From contig CM062816.1 in assembly GCA_031772625.1 (NCBI GenBank), positions 1,672,775,172 to 1,672,839,171 of the forward strand: a DNA stretch of 64,000 nucleotides. Direction: 5' to 3'. Numbering within the stretch: the first letter of the stretch is position 1; every line of letters starts with the position of its first letter. The notes beneath the pieces were generated by a model, which saw only the letters and a program-made list of their open reading frames with translations, had not been told where the DNA came from and ran no database searches. Below are positions 58,060 to 64,000 of this stretch, one piece after another. The position numbers and the translations under genes were made by a program. This DNA comes from Pinus tabuliformis (Eukaryota > Streptophyta > Pinopsida > Pinales > Pinaceae).

Positions 58060-58622
58060 CACTCACCCACCTCCCAGCATTGACAAAGCTACCCCCTGGG
58101 GCCTTCTTTGATGGGGCCGCAAATCAACAGGGCTGTGGAGGTGGCTTCATTATTTTCATAAATGAACATCATTTTTACAAAGTAAAGATGGGATTAGGAG
58201 CTGGCACCAACAACTTCACGAAACTCATTACCCTCCATCACCTATTGCATTTATCCTTGGGACATCAGTGCTTCAATTTAAATATATTTGGGGACTCAAA
58301 GATTATTGTTAACTGGTTCAATAGCATATCTGTTTGCCACATACATACACTCAGCATTATATTAAATGAAGTGAATATATTCAAGGCGGAATTTAACAAT
58401 ATCTCTTGTAATCACATTTACAGGGAGCATAACAGCAGCGCTGACCAACTATTCAAGGAGGCTGCGTCATTACCCAGAGGAGAATGCGTGATACAAGAGC
58501 AGAGGGGGGCTGATGAATTTCGTTATTTTCATCGGCCGTATATAGATCAACATTATCAAGGGGAACCTAGTCCCTCATCTTCAAATTTTTTTGTAAAGAA
58601 CTATAAAAACTCAAATTTTTGA
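58060..58622 (+). pseudogene. LINE ORF2 C-terminal RNase H, Glu replaced by Lys
   Basis: After a frame change this frame carries the plant-type RNase H found at the end of some plant L1 elements. FFDGAANQQGCGGGF holds the first Asp. TNNFTKLITLHHLL has Lys (AAA at 58221-58223) where the catalytic Glu is expected. NIFGDSKIIVNW and REHNSSADQLFKEA hold the other acidic residues. The protein ends at 58622. The single G-to-A change should abolish activity. Confidence 0.82.
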
Positions 58623-58888
58623 AACTTTTTTGATATTATACATATGAGATATCATACTGGAAGGGGTCCTACGAGGCCTATGTATAGGCGTAAATAGATA
58701 TATAATAGTATATAAACAATTGTTTTTGTTTATTAGGCAGATCACCCTGCGTGGTGTATCTAAACAGCTCAGAGTCTCTCATCATAGACTCAAATTACAG
58801 CATATGCAAAAGCATTTACAATATGTAATTTTCTCCTAATGAAAATTACGGATTTTTCCAATGGAAAAAAAAGTGTGACCTAAAGAGT

Positions 58889-59594
58889 TGAAAATTTATA
58901 TTTATTTAAAACTATGATGATTAGATATGATAATATATTTGGCAATTTTTAAATGAAAAGTTAATAAAGACAAGTGTGTAAGACATATAGGTTATATATT
59001 TGAAATTGGTTTAAAGATAATAATTTGGGTGCTAGCTAGTGTGTTTAATTCTCATTTCACTTGGAGTTAGCTGGGCCTAGAAAATACATAATTTCATTGA
59101 AAGTAATAAAATATATATTTCATTAAAGCAATATGAGGGTAATCAAAAGGGAGATTTGTTTTGTTGAAAATATTATTAGGCCCAAACCACATTTGATCTT
59201 GAAGTAAGACCTAAAACTAATTTTTGTTGCCTAAAAATTCATCTTCCTCAAATAAAATAAAATAAAAACCCTGTAAATCATCAGTAAGTTATTTCAAATA
59301 ACAATATTTTCCCTACATAATAAGACCTAAAACTAATTTTTGTTGCCTAAAAATTCATCTTCCTCAAATAAAAAGAAACCCTGTAAATTATTATTAAGTT
59401 ATTTCAAATAACAAGATTTTCCCTAAATAATATTAATAACTCTATTAACTAAAATATACCAATAACTATTTTCATTACTTATTAACAATTAAATATAACC
59501 ATTTTTTTTTTAACATAAGAAAATATATCATTTTTAATAATAATTAAAAATATTTTAACAAATCATATATATATATTATTTTTTAAAATATTTT

Positions 59595-59635
<41 letters not shown>

Positions 59636-60024
59636 AAATCATATATATACTATTTTTTAAAATATTTTTAATTATATATATATATGACATTATTAATATC
59701 AAGATTTTTAATATTGTTTTATTGATGATAGAGATCTTTATGGTGGATATGTTATATGTAGATTAGTGTTTTTACTATTTTAATTCATATATTCTTTTAA
59801 GCAAAGTTTTGTGGTAGAAATCACATAAGAAAAAATTTTGGCCGACGCTTTTCGAACCAACAAGTGTGGTTCATCATCAAGACCAGATGAAGAGGCACCA
59901 TGGCAAATGCTTAAATAGAGAGCAATGTAGAGACATAATTTCAAGTAATGGCTATATTTGAACAATAATATTTAAATTATGATATTAATTTATAAAAACA
60001 ATATTATTCAGTAACGACTATATT
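58889..60024. repeat. AT-rich spacer with two local duplications and a TA run
   Basis: A 117-bp block starting AGACCTAAAACTAATTTTTG (59207) recurs at 59324 with small indels. An uninterrupted TA run lies at about 59598-59633, within another duplicated block (ATCATATATATA...TTTTTTAAAATATTTTTAA). Minus 59780-59965 is a 61-codon ORF with a hydrophobic N-terminal stretch (LCLYIALYLSICHGASSSG), which might be a signal peptide exon but cannot be assigned. Confidence 0.7.
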
Positions 60025-60757
60025 TTTTGCTGAAGCAAGAGACGATCCTTCTATTCCAATAAACCAAAAGTAATGTTACAATATATACAAAAAACCTGAC
60101 TTTATCATGGACTCCAGAAATATCAAGGGCATTCTGCCATAGATATGACCCTCCATTCTACTAAAGGACAAGCTAACCTCTCAAATAGTACCCTCGATTA
60201 ACCGTTATGATTTTTTAACCCAAAGTTAAACTCTGCCAACCCTTCCATCACTATCTCGCATAGCTTGATAGTACTAGTGGCCCCACAAAATTGCACGGCC
60301 AAATCTGACCGTCGAATCCCTCTACAAAAATGAACGGCTCGGAGAAAAATCGCATAGCCAAGATGCTCGAGCCTTAAGGCACGATGGAGGGTGGTATTTC
60401 TTACCCCACCCTTGCCACATGTTGAGAGCCTAGTGGAATCGCTCTCAAAAATCCCATACCACTTACCATTCAAAAGCCCAGCGATCGCCTAGAAACCGCT
60501 TAAAGCCTGGTTTTTTGTTCCGTAAGAGGATTGCAGGAGAATTTCCGTCACTGGAAAGATCCAGCCATCCTTCCTGCTAAAGCTTGCTTCGGAACTCGCA
60601 TCGGATACAGCCGCTGACTGTAAATTAAACCTTGTGTTGCAATTCGAAGGAAAAAGGAGACTGGTTAACTTACACCAAAGGATAATGTAACCGCTCTGAG
60701 TTTGCCCTTCTTCAAGGTACCAACCGAAGTACTATGTTTGAACTTGCTTATAAAGCT

Positions 60758-62794
60758 TCATTCCATGCCTTTCCCTCTGGCCCAATGTCTAAAAAAAATT
60801 ATGTCCTCTACCGCTTCTTCATGGCAGAGAGCTTTTAATCTGCTCTGAGGCGTCTCCTGCCACTTCATCTCAATCCTAGATTTAGAATTAATCACTTCTT
60901 GGTTGGCTAGTAAATCCGCTAGTTTATTGGCTTTTCATCGAACATGATTGAAGCTAACAGTTCGAAGACTCAGGAGATGTTTTTGAATTCTTTGGTACAC
61001 TTGTATTAGTCTCCAGTGTTTTGAGACCCTTTTTCGCATTGTTCCACAACTGATTCTCTTAACCGCATTTATAGAGATCTCTGAGTCTGCTTCGATAATG
61101 ACATTTGAGCTGTGATTTAGTTTAAGAAGCTCTAGACATTGTTCCAATGCCATTAATTCAGCCATATTGTTGGTGGCTATGCCTAAATGGTAGTGGAATG
61201 TAAAGATTATGTTTCCTTCTTCATCTCTTAACACCCCTCCATAACCTATTGTTCCAAGGTTGCTTTTTGAAGCACCATCAATATTGCATTTCAGATAACC
61301 TTTCGGTGGAGGATGCCAGAACTCCTTTTCCGTTTCCAAATCTCTTTCCTTTCTGCTTAGTCCATGGTGAATGATCTCTTGCATTCCCAGATGCCTGAGA
61401 GTTCTCAATTCATTCTCTGTGGGAGGATTCTTGGGATAAATGTGCACAGTGGTGGAAACTGTCTCCTTAATTTGTTTCAAGATCAGATCCATCAGGCGAA
61501 GAGGAGTAGTTTTTTCTTCCTTGAAAATTCTTTTATTCCTTTCTTTCCAAACATTCCAGATAATGAAGCTTGGCGTAAAGGTCCAGGCCAAATTAAGGAT
61601 CTCATACTCCGAAAAGTTTTTTCTCCACTTGTTCAGGGTATTAATGATACTACCCTTATCTCTATCTGTCTGTTGAAAAATGGTGTCAAAAGAATCCCAC
61701 AGCCAGGTGGTGTAGGTGCAGCTGTTGAGAATATGCTCCATTGTCTCCTCTTGAGCTTCACATAACTGACATCTAGAAGGCCCAATAACCCCCCTCTTCC
61801 GAATATTGTCCCAAGTTAATATTTTCTTGTGATGAACTAACCACATGAAAAGCTTGATCTTCATCCACCCTTGGTGGCTCCAAAGTTGTTGCCAGGATTT
61901 TGCCAAAACACAGGGATCTAGGTTCAGGATAATTCTTTTTGCTTCCTTAATATTAAAGGTACCTTCTTTATTGAGGCCCCATCTTAACTGATCCTGCCCA
62001 TCTGTTACCAAGATCTTCCTTTGTTTTAACATGCTCATGAGTTCCTCTGCTTTTATTTTTATGGGGCTGTCCTCTCTGCAATCTATTTTTCTCCAGTTTC
62101 TCCACTTTCCGGAGTCATGAGGAAGATTCCAAAAATATTTAACTTTTATTAATCCTTGGGAGTCTGTTTCCTGCTTGAGGCTCATAAAGTCCTCTCTTAT
62201 CAGCGTTGGTTCTTGTTGCCATTTGTCTTCCCAGAAGAGAGCTAGATCTCCTGCTCTGATTTCCCAGAAACTATTGTTTTGAACTAGGCTTTTGTTTTCC
62301 CAAGCTTTATTCCAGATGTAAGAGCCTTTTATATTTCCATACATTCTTATAAGATCACTTGTTTGCCAGGAGCTTGCATATTTTTCTTTCCAGGTTTTAG
62401 CCCATTGAGCCTCTAGTTCTTTAACCCACCTCCACCAGAGCTTGGCTCCTAAAATGTTACTCAGAATCTCCTGATCATCTAAGCCTAGACCTCTGTGACT
62501 TTTGGGTTTATAGATTTTATCCCAAGAAACAAGGGCCCATTTCTTCCTTGTTTCCTCCTTGCCCCAAAGGAAGTCTCTCTGGATATTCCTGAATTGCTGT
62601 AAGACCCCTTTGGGAGCTGGAAGGGCTGATAAAAAGAAAACAGGGATAGATTGCAAAACGACCTTTGTCAAAATCAACCTACCACCTAGGTTCAACGATC
62701 TAAAAGTCCATTTTTTTACTTTGTCTTGCATCTTGTTGAGCACTGGTTCCCAAATACTTTCGTGCAATGGTCTAGCTGTAAGGGGAATTCCCAA
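60758..62794 (-). pseudogene. LINE ORF2 C-terminal half: connection, zf-RVT and RNase H
   Basis: A 619-codon open stretch (62794-60935) continues in frame past one TGA to 60758. It starts in the RT connection (YLGIPLTARPLHESIWEPVL, LNLGGRLILTKVVLQSIPVF, HRGLGLDDQEILSNILGAKL). The zf-RVT motif (LFMWLVHHKKILTWDNIRKR, CQLCEAQEETMEHILNSC) follows near 61700-61850. RNase H has NIDGASKS, TNNMAELMALEQCLEL and IEADSEISI; after the TGA (where Arg is expected) comes KANKLADLLAN with the last Asp. All acidic residues look kept. A CGA to TGA change explains the stop. Confidence 0.9.
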
Positions 62795-63990
62795 ATACTA
62801 TGAAGGGAGGGAATCCCTTTAAAATCCCAAAATTCTGGAGATATTCCTCTGAATTGCAATGTTAGTATTTAAGAAACAAATTTTGGACTTGGAGAGATTA
62901 ACTTCCATAATTGTAGTCAAGGCAAAGTCATTTAGGATTTGTTTGTACGTTGAAGCTTCTTTCACTGTGGGGATACCCTACAGCATGGTGTCATCCACAA
63001 ATTGTTGGTGAGTCATTGCTTGACCATTCTCCGTTAATTGGAGGCCTTTGATCTTTCCTAAGACTTTGGCTTATTTAATGGATCTGCCCAGTCCTTCCAT
63101 CATGAGGATAAAGAGAAAGGGAGAGAGTGGGTCTCCCTACCTGAGGCCTCTGGAAGGAGTGAAGATCTCTGAGGGTGAGCCATTCACCAGAATTGAAAAG
63201 CTGGAAGAAGTAACCAAAGCCATAACCCATATGACCCAGTTGTGATCAAACCCAAAAGCAATAAGGACCTTCTTGATGTAAATCCAGTTCACCTTGTCAT
63301 ACGCTTTTGCAATATCTAATTGCATGATCATACCAGCCTGCCTTTTGCTAGTTAGCATATGAACTACCTCATGGGCTTGAATAATGTTGTTTAGGATTTG
63401 TCTTCCTTCCACATAACCAGATTGTTCCCCTGAAATTAAAGAAGGAAGAAGAGGTTTGAGTCTGCTAGCCAAAATCTTGGATATAATTTTGTAAACCACA
63501 TTGCATAAAGCAATGGGTCTAAACTTATCAGGAGTTAGGGCTGAATCCTGTTTGGGGATCAGGGAGATGAAGGAGGTGTTGAGGGCTTTCAGAATGGTCC
63601 TGCTTCTTCTGGAGTCCTCTACAACATTCAGAATATCCTGTTTGACAACATTCCAGCAGGCCTTAAAAAAGTCTACATTAAAACCATCTGGACCTAGAGC
63701 TTTGCCATTCTGCATATCTTTGATAACCTCACTGACTTCTTCTTCGGTTACTAGTTTATTCAGGTTAAAATTGTCCTCTCTAGACACCATTTTAGGGATA
63801 TTTTTTGTAATTTCCTTAATGCATTGTTCTCTGTCTAGATTATTTTCCTTAGTGATGCCTCTGAAATTCTAAACTAACATAGCTTCAATATTCTTATGAG
63901 AGGTCTGAAGCTCCCCATTCTCATTCAATATCAAAGAGATTCTATTGTGCGCTCTATTGGCCATGGTGGATCTGTGGAAAAATTTGGTAT
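62795..63990 (-). pseudogene. LINE ORF2 reverse transcriptase domain
   Basis: From 63990 down the minus strand reads FHRSTMANRAHNRISLILNE, MQNGKALGPDGFNVDFFKA, ISLIPKQDSALTPDKFRPIA, LCNVVYKIISKILASRLKP, GYVEGRQILNNI, MQLDIAKAYDKVNWIYIKK and FSILVNGSPSEIFTPSRGLR. A TAG (63137-63139) follows where Gln of RQGDPLSPFLF is expected. The catalytic QQFVDD lies near 62995-63015 with Asp pair intact. More stops (TAA near 63071, TAG near 62981, two near 62800-62830) lie before the next open frame. Confidence 0.88.
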
Positions 63991-64000
63991 TTCATTCACC

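Larger units (their letters stand above)
52580..58870 (+). mobile_element. Full-length L1-type LINE
   Basis: It is flanked by an exact 18-bp duplication AAGTGTGACCTAAAGAGT (52562-52579 and 58871-58888) and ends in a short A run. The 5' end carries a GC-rich leader. Two ORFs follow, ORF1 (RNA-binding) and ORF2 (endonuclease, RT, zf-RVT, RNase H). The full length and exact duplication indicate one complete target-primed insertion. Several TAG/TGA codons and frame changes in both ORFs show it is now inactive. Confidence 0.95.
60025..64000 (-). mobile_element. Second LINE (L1-type), 3' part, cut by window edge
   Basis: Minus strand. ORF2 runs from beyond 64000 to 60758, then a 3' region to a short T run (60025-60030, the A tail on the other strand). 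It is a different lineage from the LINE at 52580. Its RNase H is of the usual plant type (NIDGASKSNLGTIGYGGVL), and its RT reads QLDIAKAYDKVNW rather than KIDLSKAFDRVSW. Endonuclease and ORF1 are outside the window, so the target duplication cannot be tested. Confidence 0.88.

Noticed and set aside
1-64000. CRISPR arrays, operons, rRNA genes or organellar genes
   Set aside because: None seen. Repeats are eukaryotic tandem or transposon repeats and no rRNA or plastid-like text was recognised.

Overview
This is nuclear DNA from a land plant, and nearly all of it is transposable elements in decay. It holds Ty3/gypsy elements, Ty1/copia elements, L1-type LINEs and hAT elements, with tRNA-Met and tRNA-Asp style primer binding sites, AT-rich spacers and no prokaryote-like operon. 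From memory the polyproteins look like those of conifers and other gymnosperms, but that is an impression and no search was run. No intact host gene was found. One candidate decayed host gene with a possible intron lies near 33829-34945 (minus strand).

Layout. 1-5213: the 5' half of a minus-strand Ty3/gypsy element (RT, gag-like spacer domain, protease, gag, leader, PBS, 826-bp 5' LTR). 5214-7997: part of another minus-strand LTR element with a 489-bp LTR. 9426-13135: five tandem units of 644 bp, one split by a 482-bp hAT MITE with an exact 8-bp target duplication. 13817-17802: a TG...CA unit of 3,986 bp with a CACTC duplication, best read as a solo giant LTR; it carries a 503-codon frame broken only by three TAG codons. 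19144-32463: a three-level nest. A minus-strand LTR is interrupted 5 bp from its end by a chromodomain gypsy element (19568-32453, TSD CAGTC). That element is interrupted in gag by a hAT element (21313-22082) and just before the protease by a minus-strand copia element (22515-28812, TSD AATTA). 35268-36884: a second hAT element with a BED zinc-finger remnant. 37124-43173: a second copia element of the same family, lacking the reverse transcriptase core. 44654-46452: a solo LTR of that copia family in the opposite orientation. 48465-50683: a non-coding 1.1-kb tandem duplication. 52580-58870: a full-length L1-type LINE with an 18-bp target duplication. 60025-64000: a second LINE, minus strand, running off the window.

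How the parts relate. Nothing here works as a shared pathway; the genes are each element's own replication machinery, and every element seen has disabling damage. Many stops are explained by CAG to TAG, CAA to TAA, CGA to TGA or TGG to TAG/TGA changes. Several catalytic sites are altered: protease DLRS and DNG, RT FFND, and Glu to Lys in RNase H. The pattern fits C-to-T decay of methylated, silenced DNA. The points most worth following are the LTR-borne ORF at 15266-16777, the upstream ORF ending in a splice donor in the first gypsy element, that element's second gag-like domain, the 22-bp palindrome beside its TATA box, and the candidate host-gene remnant.
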